Notes: generated by a model not told the origin, from the letters alone. Counted from the first letter of the stretch, positions 27,388 to 36,815 are shown. The stretch is 64,000 nucleotides of DNA from Croceicoccus mobilis (GCF_001661965.1 NZ_LYWZ01000022.1:744001-808000); one strand, 5' to 3'. Translations and numbers: made by a program.

Positions 27388-28322
27388 AGCACGCCCTGCT
27401 GCTTACGCTTGCCGCCTCGCTGGCGGCATGCACCGTCGTTCCCCATTCCTATGATGTCGCCGCCGTAGAGGGGCAGCAGGCTGCCGCCGCTGCGCCCGCG
27501 CCGAAACCGGCGCCCGCCCCGGCACCAGCCCCAGCCCCGGCCCCTCAGCCTGCCACATTGCCGCCCGGCGTCATCCAGTTTGCTGGCGAGCTGGAACAGG
27601 GCGGCTGGATCCGCGGCACTGCGCCTGTCGGCACGATATCGCTGATGCTGGGCGATGCGCCGGTGCCGCTGGGCGACGATCGCCAGTTCCTTGCTGCCTT
27701 CGACCGCGATGCAGGCGGGGCGACCACGCTGACCGCGAAACGCAGCGATGGATCGGTCGTGACGCAGACATTGACGATCAAGCCGCGCGACTGGCGGATC
27801 GAACGCATCAATGTCGCGCGCCGCAAGAGCGGGCCCAGCGAAGCCTTCATGAAGATCCGCATGCCCGAGCTGGAGCAGATCCACGCCGCGCGCGACATGC
27901 GCACCGGGGCGGATGGCTGGCGGCAGCATTTCATCTGGCCGGTAAAGGGCCGCATTTCGGGTTTGTTCGGATCGCAGCGCATCTATCGCGGAGAGCCGGG
28001 GTCCTATCACACCGGCCTCGACGTTGCGCCCGGCGCGGGCGTGCCTTTCGTCTCGCCTGCCGACGGCACGGTCGTGCTGGCCGCGAATGACGAATTCTCC
28101 CTGGAGGGCAAGCTGCTCATCATCGACCATGGCCACGGCCTCAACAGCGCGTTCCTGCATGCGCAGGAGCTGGATGTGAAGCTGGGCGATCGGGTCACGC
28201 AGGGTCAGCTGCTGGGCAAGGTGGGCAGCAGCGGTCGCGCCACCGGACCGCATCTGCACTGGAGCATGATGTGGGGTGACGCGCGGCTCGATCCGCTGCT
28301 CTTCACCGGCCCGCAGAACTAG
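27384..28322 (+). CDS. M23-family peptidase lipoprotein (LytM/EnvC-like)
   Basis: 312 residues from ATG 27384. The lipobox LAASLAAC gives a lipid anchor; an Ala/Pro repeat linker (APAPKPAPAPAPAP) spans roughly residues 35-60. The C-terminal LytM domain has HTGLDVAPGAGVPFVSPADGTVVLA, IIDHGHGLNSAFLHAQELDVKLGDRV and SSGRATGPHLHWSMMW, which keep the Zn-site HxxxD and HxH residues, so it is probably an active peptidoglycan endopeptidase in the periplasm. Confidence 0.92.
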   Translation: MKHALLLTLAASLAACTVVPHSYDVAAVEGQQAAAAAPAPKPAPAPAPAPAPAPQPATLPPGVIQFAGELEQGGWIRGTAPVGTISLMLGDAPVPLGDDRQFLAAFDRDAGGATTLTAKRSDGSVVTQTLTIKPRDWRIERINVARRKSGPSEAFMKIRMPELEQIHAARDMRTGADGWRQHFIWPVKGRISGLFGSQRIYRGEPGSYHTGLDVAPGAGVPFVSPADGTVVLAANDEFSLEGKLLIIDHGHGLNSAFLHAQELDVKLGDRVTQGQLLGKVGSSGRATGPHLHWSMMWGDARLDPLLFTGPQN

Positions 28323-28337
28323 CTGAGCGTTTCGCGC

Positions 28338-29342
28338 ATGGGCGTAGGGCGTCGCTGGTTTCTGCGCGCGATGCTGGTGACGGCATTCGCCGCTTTTGTG
28401 CTCTTCATCGTCTGGCACCGGTCCGCGCTGCTGAAGCCCACCGGATCGCAGGCCATCGCGTTCCGCCCCATCACCGCCGACGCTGCGGAGATCGAGGCGC
28501 TGCAGCCGTTCACGCTTTCCCGCGCATGGCGGCTTGAAGGCGATCCCGCCGTGGTGGCCGGGCTTTCGGGGCTGGATATCTTGCCCGACGGCCGCCTGCT
28601 CGCACTGGGTGATCGCGGTTCGCGGATCGTGATTGCCCTGCCGGGGAGCGGCAAGCCGCATAAGGTCGGGCTTTCGGCCACCGATCCGGCCAGGCTGACA
28701 GAGATCGGCGATACCGAAACCGTGACGGTCGATCCCGCCACCGCCACCAGCTGGAGCGCGATGGAAACCGACAACCGCATCGTGCGATATGCGGCGGATG
28801 GCAGCCGCAGTGGCGATACCGAACCCGCGGCCATGGCGCACTGGCCCGAAAATGTCGGATCCGAAGCCATGACTCGCCTTCCCGATGGCCGGTTCCTGGT
28901 GCTGGGAGAGGTGCGGGACAAGGGCGTCGACCGCACATTTCCTGCGCTCTTGTTCCCGCGCGATCCGCTGTCGGGCGCAGAGCCGGTCATGGCGCATCTG
29001 CAAATGCCGGGCGATTACAAGCCGGTGGGCCTTGCCAACCTGCCCGACGGGCGGGTGCTGGTGCTGGGGCGGGTGCTGCGGTTTCCGATGCGATTCCGCA
29101 ATCTGATCGCGATTGCCGATCCGCGCGACATCCGTGCCGCCGGGCTATGGCGCGCAGAGCCGGTCGCCGAGATCATCGGCGGCGCCCTGTCAGATAATTA
29201 CGAGGGGATAGCCACGGCCCCGTTCACGAATGAAGACGGGGCCGAAAGGCTGAGGGTCTGGCTGGTGTCGGACGACAACCAGCAGCGTATCCTGCAGTCG
29301 ACCAAGCTGCTGGAGCTGGAGGTGGACCCCGCGCGACTTTAA
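28338..29342 (+). CDS. Esterase-like activity of phytase family protein
   Basis: 334 residues with an N-terminal signal anchor (RAMLVTAFAAFVLFIVW). The body is a beta-propeller-type pattern with SGLDILPDGRLLALGDRGSRI, SEAMTRLPDGRFLVLGE, GLANLPDGRVLVLGR and NYEGIATAPF, characteristic of the phytase-esterase-like family. Probably periplasmic; enzyme activity in this family is largely unproven. It follows the M23 gene by 15 nt and is the last gene of the xseA unit. Confidence 0.85.
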   Translation: MGVGRRWFLRAMLVTAFAAFVLFIVWHRSALLKPTGSQAIAFRPITADAAEIEALQPFTLSRAWRLEGDPAVVAGLSGLDILPDGRLLALGDRGSRIVIALPGSGKPHKVGLSATDPARLTEIGDTETVTVDPATATSWSAMETDNRIVRYAADGSRSGDTEPAAMAHWPENVGSEAMTRLPDGRFLVLGEVRDKGVDRTFPALLFPRDPLSGAEPVMAHLQMPGDYKPVGLANLPDGRVLVLGRVLRFPMRFRNLIAIADPRDIRAAGLWRAEPVAEIIGGALSDNYEGIATAPFTNEDGAERLRVWLVSDDNQQRILQSTKLLELEVDPARL

Positions 29343-29374
29343 GCCGGCGGCGGGGACGTCACCTTTTCAGCGCC

Positions 29375-29653
29375 TCAGGCAGCCTTGACGATCTCGCGCT
29401 TCACCTTGAGAGCGCGGGCCGACAGCTTGCTGTCGTTGGTCTTCAGCAGCCAGTTGTCGAGACCGCCATTGTGCTCGACCGAGCGCAGGCCCTGCGTCGA
29501 AACGCGGAACTTGAAGCTCTTTTCCAGCTTCTCGCTCATCAGCGTGACGTTCTGCAGGTTGGGCAGGAAGACGCGCTTGGTCTTGTTGTTGGCGTGGCTC
29601 ACATTGTGGCCGATCTGGCGACCCTTGCCGGTCAGTTCGCAGATGCGCGACAT
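29375..29653 (-). CDS. rpmB: 50S ribosomal protein L28
   Basis: 92 residues. [36 protein letters not shown] is the bL28 N-terminus; it has one of the cysteines of the zinc-binding form but not the full set (C-minus type). [24 protein letters not shown] closes the fold. Single-gene unit, convergent with the phytase-like gene. Confidence 0.97.
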   Translation of the reverse strand: MSRICELTGKGRQIGHNVSHANNKTKRVFLPNLQNVTLMSEKLEKSFKFRVSTQGLRSVEHNGGLDNWLLKTNDSKLSARALKVKREIVKAA

Positions 29654-29838
29654 GGCTTACAACTCGCTTTCAAAGAATCCGATGAATCCGACCGCCCAAA
29701 ACAGGCATTGCCGGGGAAAGCGGCGCGCATAGCGGCCAAGGTGCGAATCGTCAAGCGATCGCACCGGTCACCGAAGCGAAACCGCGCTTTCAGCCCTGCC
29801 ATTGCCCTGATCGGCCGATTCGGGCAAGCCCCCGCCTG

Positions 29839-30297
29839 ATGACGAGATGGCCGCTTCCCGAACCCATGGCGCAGGCGCTGGCCGCCGCGCGGCAAGGCGC
29901 CGATGCGGGCGAAGTGCCAGTGGGCGCAGTGGTGGTGAAGGACGGGGAGGTGATCGCCGTCGCCCATAACGCCCCGCGCGCCATGCACGACCCAACTGCC
30001 CATGCCGAAATGCTGGCGATTCGCGCGGCGGCGGCAAAGCTGGGCGATGAACGGCTGGCAGGCTGCGACCTCTATGTCACGCTGGAGCCTTGCCCCATGT
30101 GCGCAGGCGCGATCCAGCATGCGCGGATCGGGCGGGTCTATTACGGGGCGTCAGATCCGAAAGGTGGCGCGGTGGAGCATGGGCCCCGCCTGTTCGACCG
30201 TTTGGAAAGCCTGCACCGACCCGAAACCTATGCCGGAATCGGCGAGGATGAGGCGGCAAGCCTGTTGAGGGAATTCTTCGCTGCCAGACGCGGATAG
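29839..30297 (+). CDS. tadA: tRNA-specific adenosine deaminase TadA-like nucleoside deaminase
   Basis: 152 residues. Zinc deaminase motifs HAEMLAIR (His/Glu) and PCPMCAGAIQHARI (two cysteines), plus the TadA-specific DPKGGAVEHGPRLFD segment. It converts A34 to inosine in tRNA-Arg(ACG), an essential reaction. No separate guanine-deaminase marks seen. Converges on nadC with a 13-nt gap. Confidence 0.9.
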   Translation: MTRWPLPEPMAQALAAARQGADAGEVPVGAVVVKDGEVIAVAHNAPRAMHDPTAHAEMLAIRAAAAKLGDERLAGCDLYVTLEPCPMCAGAIQHARIGRVYYGASDPKGGAVEHGPRLFDRLESLHRPETYAGIGEDEAASLLREFFAARRG

Positions 30298-30310
30298 ATG
30301 GTTAATTCCA

Positions 30311-31171
30311 CTACGCCGGGGCGAGATCGAGGCCGATATCCGCAGCCGGAGCGCTTTGGGTGAGACGTCCGACCGAGATGTAGTCGACGCCCGTCTCCGC
30401 AATTGCGCCAATCGTCTCCAGCGTCACGCCGCCCGAAGCCTCGGTCGGCACGCGTTCTTTGATGATGGCGACCGCTTCGCGCAGCACCGGCGGGATCATG
30501 TTGTCGAGCAGGAGATGCGTCGCGCCCGCTTCCAATGCAGGTTCGATCTGGTCGAGATTGTCGACCTCGCAGATGATATTGGCAACGCCCGCATCGCGGG
30601 CGCGGGCCACGGCGGGGCCGACCCCGCCTGCAACGGCGACATGATTGTCCTTGATCATCGCCGCGTCCCACAGACCCATGCGGTGATTTTGCGCGCCGCC
30701 CATGCGGGTCGCGTATTTTTCGAGGAAACGCAGGCCCGGAATGGTCTTGCGCGTATCCAGCAGGGCGCATTTGCCGCCGATCGCGGCGACATATTGCGCC
30801 GTCATTGTCGCGATGCCCGACAGGTGCTGCACCGTATTCAAGGCGCTGCGCTCGGCAGTGAGAAGCGCTCGGGCATTGCCTGAAATGCGCATCAGATCGG
30901 TGCCCGCTTCCACGCTCTCGCCGTCCTTGACCAGCATCTCGATCTCGCAGTCGGGGTCGAGCGCGGTGAAGAAGGCGGCGGCGATGGGCAGGCCTGCGAC
31001 CGTGATCGCATCGCGGCTGTCCATCACGCCGGTGAACCGGGCATCCGCCGGAATGACGCTTTCGCTGGTGACGTCACGCCCGCCGCCTTCAAGGCCTTCG
31101 CCCAGATCCTCTGCAAGGGTGGAGCGGATGAAGGCGTCGAGGTCGAAGCCGGTAAGGGTGAATTCGGTCAT
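30311..31171 (-). CDS. nadC: Nicotinate-nucleotide diphosphorylase (carboxylating)
   Basis: 286 residues. Quinolinate phosphoribosyltransferase marks: ALNTVQHLSGIATMTAQYVA, LLDTRKTIPGLRFLEKYATRMGGAQNHRMGLWDAAMIKDNH, IICEVDNLDQIEPALEAGATHLLLDNM and a late EASGGVTLETIGAIAETGVDYISVGRLTQSAP. Converts quinolinate and PRPP to NaMN for NAD synthesis. nadA/nadB are not adjacent. Confidence 0.97.
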   Translation of the reverse strand: MTEFTLTGFDLDAFIRSTLAEDLGEGLEGGGRDVTSESVIPADARFTGVMDSRDAITVAGLPIAAAFFTALDPDCEIEMLVKDGESVEAGTDLMRISGNARALLTAERSALNTVQHLSGIATMTAQYVAAIGGKCALLDTRKTIPGLRFLEKYATRMGGAQNHRMGLWDAAMIKDNHVAVAGGVGPAVARARDAGVANIICEVDNLDQIEPALEAGATHLLLDNMIPPVLREAVAIIKERVPTEASGGVTLETIGAIAETGVDYISVGRLTQSAPAADIGLDLAPA

Positions 31172-31276
31172 GCGCGCCAGATGCGGTGTTTCAGCGCCGA
31201 CTTCAAGATAGAGAGCCGCGATTAGCCCCCGCGATCAGCCGGGTCGCCATGGGCCAGCGCGCATCCGGCACGCGCC

Positions 31277-31429
31277 GCCAAGCGGCCCGGATGGGCCGCG
31301 CCCGGCGTTTGAGGGATCGAAGCAAGATCTACCGGGGCGCGACAGCGACACCCGCAAGGCCGACCGGCCGCCGCGCCTTATTGGCGCGAAGCCAAGCGGC
31401 CCGGATGGGCCGCGCCCGGCGTTTGAGGG
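31277..31429. repeat. Two identical 39-bp direct repeats, each with a perfect hairpin
   Basis: Copies at 31277-31315 and 31391-31429 are identical over 39 bp and 114 bp apart. Each holds GCGGCCC-GGAT-GGGCCGC, a 7-bp perfect stem with a 4-nt loop. Between them is another perfect hairpin, CGCGCC-TTATT-GGCGCG (31372-31388). The whole 31172-31439 gap between the response regulator gene and nadC lacks a convincing gene. No T-runs follow, so these look like REP-type elements rather than terminators. Confidence 0.75.
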
Positions 31430-31439
31430 GCCAAACCAA

Positions 31440-32237
31440 CTAGTGAACGAAGCGCGCCACCACGTCGCGATAGCTGCGCGAAACCTTCACTTCCGCGCCG
31501 GAGCCCAGTACGAGGAAGCATTCGCCATTGGTGTGCGGCTTCACCTGCCGCACCTGGTCGAGATTGACGATGGTCGAGCGGTGGACGCGCTGAAAATGGC
31601 GCGGATCGAGGCGGCGTTCGAGGTCCTTCATCGTCTCGCGAAGGATCAGCGAATTGTCGCCGGTGTAGATGCACATATAGTCGCCCGCGGCCTCGATATG
31701 CTCGATCGTGTCGACATCGACGCGGAAGATCTGGCCGCGATCCTTGACGTTGAGCATCTTTTCGAAGCGGCCGGTGGCGGTTTCCTCGCCTTCGGGCATC
31801 GCGTCCATCGCGTCGGGCGCGACTTCGGCCAGCACGTTCTTGAGCTTCTCGACTTCCTCGGCTGTCTTCTTGTCGGCAAGGCGCGTGCGCGCGCGGCTGA
31901 CCGCGTCGGCAAGGCGGTCTTCCTCAACCGGCTTCATCAGATAATCGACGGCATTGGCCTCGAACGCCTTGAGCGCATGTTCGGAATAGGCGGTGACGAA
32001 GATGAAGAGCGGCGGGTCGATGCCCATTACGCCCTTCACGACCGAAAACCCGTCGAAGCCGGGCATCTGGATGTCGAGGAAGACGAGATCGGGTTTCTCG
32101 GTCTTGATGGCGCGGATCGCTTCGCGCCCGTTGGCGCAGGTGGCGATGATTTCGATGTCGGGGATCTGCTCGAGCCGGAGCTGGAGGCCCTGGATGGCCA
32201 GCTTCTCGTCGTCGACGATGATGGTGCGAATGCTCAT
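31440..32237 (-). CDS. LytTR-family response regulator
   Basis: 265 residues. Receiver domain with phospho-acceptor D55 in LVFLDIQMPGFDG, T/K switch residues in FVTAYSEHALKAFEANAVDYLMKPVEE, a charged linker, then a C-terminal LytTR DNA-binding domain (about 160-265: IFRVDVDTIEHIEAAGDYMCIYTG, FQRVHRSTIVNLDQVRQVKPHTNGECFLVLGSGAEVKVSRSYRDVVARF). Partner of the histidine kinase 43 nt upstream. Targets are unknown; AlgR/LytR relatives control envelope functions. Confidence 0.95.
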   Translation of the reverse strand: MSIRTIIVDDEKLAIQGLQLRLEQIPDIEIIATCANGREAIRAIKTEKPDLVFLDIQMPGFDGFSVVKGVMGIDPPLFIFVTAYSEHALKAFEANAVDYLMKPVEEDRLADAVSRARTRLADKKTAEEVEKLKNVLAEVAPDAMDAMPEGEETATGRFEKMLNVKDRGQIFRVDVDTIEHIEAAGDYMCIYTGDNSLILRETMKDLERRLDPRHFQRVHRSTIVNLDQVRQVKPHTNGECFLVLGSGAEVKVSRSYRDVVARFVH

Positions 32238-32280
32238 GCGGCGGTTCCTAAAAGAGGGATTCAGGGAATGAACGAGCGGG

Positions 32281-33492
32281 CTAGGACATGGTTTCTGGCT
32301 GCGAGATGACTGAACGCGCCGAAGCGTTCGCAGGGGCAGGCGGGCTGGTTCTTGCGGGCGACGAAGCGTTTTCCTCGACCGTTTCGAAGGGCAGCTCGAT
32401 AATCACGGCAAAGCCGTCCTGCGGGCGCGAGCGAATCTCGAATCGGTGATCCTCGCCATAGGCCTGCGCCAGACGTTCGCGGATATTGGCAAGCCCGACG
32501 CCAGTGGAATGACGGGTGTCGACCGTGGTGCCCTGATGCGGCACGCCGACCACGTCTTCGGATTTCATCCCATGCGGCAGGCCCGGCCCGGTATCGGCCA
32601 CCGTGATCCGCAGATTCGCGCCGAGCCGCTCTGCTGAAACCGAGATCTCGGCCCCCGATTCCTGCGGGCTGACGGCATATTTGATCGCGTTTTCGACCAG
32701 CGGCTGCAGCAGCAGCGAAGGCATCAGCGCCTCGCGCGCGTCATCATCGATCGCAAAGCTCGTGCGAAGCCGCTCTTCAAAGCGCATGCGTTCAATGTCG
32801 AGATAGAGCTTGAGCGTATCGATCTCCTGCGCAACCGTGACGCGGCCCGTTGGCGGATTGACCAGAGTATAGCGCAAAAAGCTCGAAAGTCGCGACAGCA
32901 TCGCGTTCGCAGGCTCGGTCTGCTTCAAAAGCACCAGAGTGCTGATGGAATTCAACGTGTTGAACAGGAAATGCGGATTGAGCTGATAGCGCAGCATGGC
33001 AAGCTGCGCGCTCGTCGCCTGATTTTCCAGCGCGGTCAGCCGGTCGTTCTGCTCCTCCACCGTCAGGAAGAAATTGATCGCGTAGTACAGCGCCGACCAT
33101 GCGCCCAATAGGGTCAGGTCGAGGTAGAATACGCCGATGAACAGCGAGGCGAACCCCGGATCGGAGGCCGGGCGATAGAGCGAGATCACCCATGAATCGA
33201 TGAACGCATAAAGCGACACCGCGCCTGCCAGCACCAGCGCGGTCGCGCCCCATGTCACGATCGCGCGCCGCCCGATCAGCGCGCGAAAGATGACCGAGAG
33301 GATAAGGCTGATCGAAAAGCCGGTCAGCGTTGCCACCAGCACGATCAGCAGGAAGGAAAGCGGCTGCGCATTGGCAAGGCTCGACATCGCGCGCAGCAGC
33401 ATCGCGCCGCCCCAGCCCAGCGACTGCAGGCGCCAGAAGGCGCGGTTCTTGTCCGCGAAAAACGGTGCTGGACGAACGGGCAGGACAGCCAT
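32281..33492 (-). CDS. LytS/YehU-type sensor histidine kinase
   Basis: 403 residues. About four membrane helices (roughly 30-145) form the N-terminal part, a short coiled segment follows (EEQNDRLTALENQATSAQLAMLRYQ), then the His_kinase block LNPHFLFNTLNSIS with H174, and a HATPase domain with N-box QPLVENAIKYAV and G-box DTGPGLP and GVGLANIRERL. No periplasmic sensor domain is visible, so the signal is probably sensed in the membrane. Encoded upstream of its response regulator. Confidence 0.94.
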   Translation of the reverse strand: MAVLPVRPAPFFADKNRAFWRLQSLGWGGAMLLRAMSSLANAQPLSFLLIVLVATLTGFSISLILSVIFRALIGRRAIVTWGATALVLAGAVSLYAFIDSWVISLYRPASDPGFASLFIGVFYLDLTLLGAWSALYYAINFFLTVEEQNDRLTALENQATSAQLAMLRYQLNPHFLFNTLNSISTLVLLKQTEPANAMLSRLSSFLRYTLVNPPTGRVTVAQEIDTLKLYLDIERMRFEERLRTSFAIDDDAREALMPSLLLQPLVENAIKYAVSPQESGAEISVSAERLGANLRITVADTGPGLPHGMKSEDVVGVPHQGTTVDTRHSTGVGLANIRERLAQAYGEDHRFEIRSRPQDGFAVIIELPFETVEENASSPARTSPPAPANASARSVISQPETMS

Positions 33493-33600
33493 AATCGCCC
33501 GTCAATAGACGAAACGCGGCATCTTAAACAGTTACCAAAGCGGTGAGGAAATCTCGCCCCATGGAAACTCCGGCTCGTTTCGGCGTACCCGAAGGGCGTT

Positions 33601-34572
33601 TCAGGGCTTTGCGTCCTCGCGGCGCATGGGAAAGCGGCCCGACCAGTCAAAGCTGCCCGGCGGGGTCCCTTGTGCGGCCAGATCGGCGATCAGGGCGCGC
33701 TCCTGCTCGATGATTTCGATGCGTTCGTCCCACGCATCATGGGTGGGGGCGAATATCCCCTGATCGCGCGGGCGAATCCAGTCATGCTGAAAGCGCACGG
33801 CGGCATCGGTGTCGTATCCCGCATTGGCCAGCAGCCAGACCGAAAGGCGGTCGGCCTCCCGCTCATTATGGCGGATCTTGCCCCAGCCCTTGCCTTCCTC
33901 GGTGCGCTTTTGCGGATGGCGCAAGAGGTTGTGCGCCAGCTCATGCGCGATGGCGGCGGCCAGAGTTTCCTCATCGGTCAGCTCATCGACCAGGCTTTCC
34001 GATACCAGCACCCGCTGCCCGTCCGCCTTGGCCGAGCGGCCGTTCGACGTGATCTCGAACCGGCTGGCGCAGACGGTCTCGGCGGGAATGGAGAGGGTTT
34101 TCGCGCCGCTTGCCCGATCGACGGTGATGGACAATGTGCCCTTGTCCTGCAGCGCCTTGTCGATCCGATCATGCAGCGCGGTCAGGCGGCGATAATCGCC
34201 CGCCTTGCTTTCGGGAAAGCGGTCCATGCCTGCCAGCGCCAGCACCGGATCACGCGATTGCAGCCCCGCCGCCCATGCCGGAGAGCCTGCCGCGACCGCG
34301 CCGACGCTGATCTCATTGGAAAGCCCCAATGCCGCTTGCATGGCTTCGGGGTCTTTCCAGCTCTTGCTGTCGGATAGAAGCAGGCCGATGGCGGGATGGG
34401 TGCGCTTGCAAAAGGGCGCGTTACTGCTGACGAGGCGCCAGCCGATGGTCTGGATATGCGCGTCCAGCGCCTGCATGCGGGCGTAAGCGTTATCGCCTGT
34501 GTCCTGCGCTTGCGCCGGGGCGCACAGGGCGGCGCAGCCCAGCGCCGCCCATGCTGCCCACGCGCGGATCAA
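33601..34572 (-). CDS. M48-family metallopeptidase with PDZ-like region
   Basis: 323 residues, Sec signal (AALCAPAQAQ). Residues about 85-165 resemble a PDZ domain (AVAAGSPAWAAGLQSRDPVLALAG). The zinc site is AHELAHNLLRH (H210, E211, H214) with the third ligand in NEREADRLSVWLL. A periplasmic protease for envelope proteins is likely; substrate unknown. Overlaps the DsbA-like gene by 4 nt (ATGA). Confidence 0.88.
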   Translation of the reverse strand: MIRAWAAWAALGCAALCAPAQAQDTGDNAYARMQALDAHIQTIGWRLVSSNAPFCKRTHPAIGLLLSDSKSWKDPEAMQAALGLSNEISVGAVAAGSPAWAAGLQSRDPVLALAGMDRFPESKAGDYRRLTALHDRIDKALQDKGTLSITVDRASGAKTLSIPAETVCASRFEITSNGRSAKADGQRVLVSESLVDELTDEETLAAAIAHELAHNLLRHPQKRTEEGKGWGKIRHNEREADRLSVWLLANAGYDTDAAVRFQHDWIRPRDQGIFAPTHDAWDERIEIIEQERALIADLAAQGTPPGSFDWSGRFPMRREDAKP

Positions 34573-35357
34573 CGCTTTTCGGGATAGAGCGCGGTGCGCA
34601 GCGCCGACATGCCGACCGCGCCCTGCATCAGCTGCTCATTCGTGACCCAAGCCGGGGTGCCGTCGATCTGGAGCTGCTGGCCGAACTGATGGTTCTGCTG
34701 GATCTCGGCCATGACCGCTTCGCTCGACGCGAATGCCCTGGCCTTCGTCATGTCGAGGCCCGCCTGCCTGGCCGCGGCTTCGATCGCGGCATCGGTGGGG
34801 CGGCCCTGTGCGTACATGGCTTCGTGGAACGCGGCGAACTTGCCCTGATCGGCAGCGGCCAGCGCCATTTTCGCGGCCTCGACCGAACCTTGAGAGAGGA
34901 TCGGGAATTCGCGGATCACGACCATCAGCTCGGGGTCGGCAGCGACCAAGGCCTTCACGTCCTCCACCGACTGGCGGCAATAGCCGCAGGCGTAATCGCT
35001 GAATTCGACCAGCACCTTGCTGCCCTTCGGATTACCGAGGATCGCGCCGGGGAAGGGCTTCATCAACCCGTCGCCTGCATCCGACAGCTGCTTTTCCGCC
35101 TGACGGCGCTGCAGTTCGGCCACGGCTTCGGGCAGGATTTCGGGGTTCTCAAGGATATAGCGCCGCACCATCGCGCCGATCGCGGCCTCTTCCTCTGCCG
35201 AGAAACCGCCCGCCGCGATGCTGGCCTTCATGGCGGCATCGTCGCTGGCCGCGGCCGCGCTATCCTGCGCGCGCAGCGCCCAGAACGCACCCAACACGAC
35301 CAGCGCCAGCACAATGGCGATCAATATCAGGCGAAGCGGAGAGATGCGGATGGTCAT
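34569..35357 (-). CDS. DsbA-family thioredoxin-like protein
   Basis: 262 residues. A signal anchor (LILIAIVLALVVLGAFWAL) is followed by a helical region with NPEILPEAVAELQRRQ, then FSDYACGYCRQ with the redox pair C124/C127 (CGYC) and a DsbA-type helical insertion ending in IDGTPAWVTNEQLMQGAVG (cis-Pro). It fits the Com1/BdbD-like subgroup of periplasmic disulfide oxidoreductases. Lies between two M48 peptidase genes in one operon. Confidence 0.92.
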   Translation of the reverse strand: MTIRISPLRLILIAIVLALVVLGAFWALRAQDSAAAASDDAAMKASIAAGGFSAEEEAAIGAMVRRYILENPEILPEAVAELQRRQAEKQLSDAGDGLMKPFPGAILGNPKGSKVLVEFSDYACGYCRQSVEDVKALVAADPELMVVIREFPILSQGSVEAAKMALAAADQGKFAAFHEAMYAQGRPTDAAIEAAARQAGLDMTKARAFASSEAVMAEIQQNHQFGQQLQIDGTPAWVTNEQLMQGAVGMSALRTALYPEKR

Positions 35358-35366
35358 GGGCCTCGA

Positions 35367-36815
35367 TTACCTTCGCTTTGATCGCTGTTCAATCCGGGTT
35401 CGCGCTTCCATTGCGATGTCATGCGCGCGCAGCCAGTCGGGCGTGGATTCGGGAAGCGAGGCGGCCGCCATTTCCGCGCTCGACAGCGCAGCGCCGGGGT
35501 CGCCGGTCATGATCTGGGTTTCCGCGCTGGCCAGACGCGCGCGGGCGGTATCGCCGCGCGAATTATAGATCCGGCCAAGCAGGTACCAAGCCTGCGGATT
35601 GAGGCGGTCGCGCGACACGGCGGCGCGCAGCACGCGCTCGGCCTCGTCGTAATTGCCCTTATCCTCGGTCGCGATCAGCGCATGGCCCAGCATGGTCGCG
35701 ATCAGCGGCTGGAAACGCGTGATCTCCACCGCCTTCCTCAGCGAAGCGAGCGATTCCGCCGGGCGGCCCGCTTCCAGCAGCACCTGCCCGCGCAGTTCGA
35801 GGAAATAGGGGTCCTCGGGCGCATCCGCGATCAACGCGTCCACCTCTTTCAGCGCGTCGGCGAATTTCGCTTCCTTGTGATAGGCATAGGCGCGGGCGTA
35901 ATGGGCCGGCACGGTCTGGTTGCTGGCGGGATAGGTGCGCAGCGTGTCTTCCGGTTTGGAAAGATAGCCAGCGAGTTTCGCCTTGATCCGCTGAAAGCGC
36001 CGCTCGACATCCGGGTCCGACGGGGCATCCCATGAAGGGTCCTGCTGATAGAGATATTCGAGCGTCTGGATACGGTCGCGCGATAGAGGGTGGGTGCGGT
36101 AGAACGTGTCCTCGCTCTTCGCGTAATAGCCCGCGCGATGTTCGAGCGCCTGCAGTTTTTTGAAGAATTCGAGGCTGCCGCGTCCGGACAGCCCGGCCTT
36201 TGACAAATAGTCCGCCCCGGCAAGATCTGCCGCCGATTCCTGCCCGCGGGTAAAGGCGAGGAACTTGCCCAGCGCGGCCTGCTGGCCCGCCGCGATCACG
36301 CCCATCGCGGCTTCGCCGCCGCCAGCGGCTGCCGCCGCCACACCGAGCAGGAGCGAGAGGATCGAGATATTGCTGGCCGCTTTCGCGCCGCCCGATATGC
36401 CGATGACATGGCCGCCGGTGACATGGCCCAGCTCGTGCGCGATGACGCCCTGCACTTCCAGCGCGTTGTCCGCTTCGGATATCAGGCCCGAATGGATATA
36501 AACCGCCTGTCCGCCCGCCACGAAGGCGTTCACGGATGGATCCTGCAAAAGGATGATATCGACATTCCCCGGATCGAGCCCGGCGGCTGCGACCAGTGGT
36601 TCGGCCATGTCCTGCAGCAATGCCTCGGTCTCGGCATCGCGCAGCATGGATTGCGCCATGGCGGGACGGGCGCTGAACAGGACCAGCGCGATCGCCGCCA
36701 GCGCGAACGAAAGCACGCGCCGACAGGCGCGTCTGAGCGCGAGCGCGTGCTGCGCCTGTAAATCGGTGTCGGGCATCTGGTCCATGGCGTCCAAGTTGCC
36801 TTGCCTGCCTTTCAT
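35367..36815 (-). CDS. M48-family metalloprotease with TPR tail (BepA/YfgC-like)
   Basis: 482 residues from ATG 36815; ATG 36785 is also possible. After a signal (about residues 34-55) comes the zinc motif IAHELGHVTGGH (HELGH 127-131) with ESAADLAGADYL as third-ligand block, then an ALEHRAGYY/THPLSRDRI segment and a C-terminal run of TPR-like helices. BepA in E. coli repairs or degrades stalled outer-membrane LptD and BamA. Here it leads an operon with the DsbA-like and second M48 genes, a set consistent with outer-membrane protein quality control. Confidence 0.92.
   Translation of the reverse strand: MKGRQGNLDAMDQMPDTDLQAQHALALRRACRRVLSFALAAIALVLFSARPAMAQSMLRDAETEALLQDMAEPLVAAAGLDPGNVDIILLQDPSVNAFVAGGQAVYIHSGLISEADNALEVQGVIAHELGHVTGGHVIGISGGAKAASNISILSLLLGVAAAAAGGGEAAMGVIAAGQQAALGKFLAFTRGQESAADLAGADYLSKAGLSGRGSLEFFKKLQALEHRAGYYAKSEDTFYRTHPLSRDRIQTLEYLYQQDPSWDAPSDPDVERRFQRIKAKLAGYLSKPEDTLRTYPASNQTVPAHYARAYAYHKEAKFADALKEVDALIADAPEDPYFLELRGQVLLEAGRPAESLASLRKAVEITRFQPLIATMLGHALIATEDKGNYDEAERVLRAAVSRDRLNPQAWYLLGRIYNSRGDTARARLASAETQIMTGDPGAALSSAEMAAASLPESTPDWLRAHDIAMEARTRIEQRSKRR

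Noticed and set aside
31277-31429. CRISPR array
   Set aside because: Only two repeat copies with one 75-bp spacer, hairpin too strong, no cas genes. No CRISPR array was seen anywhere in the window.
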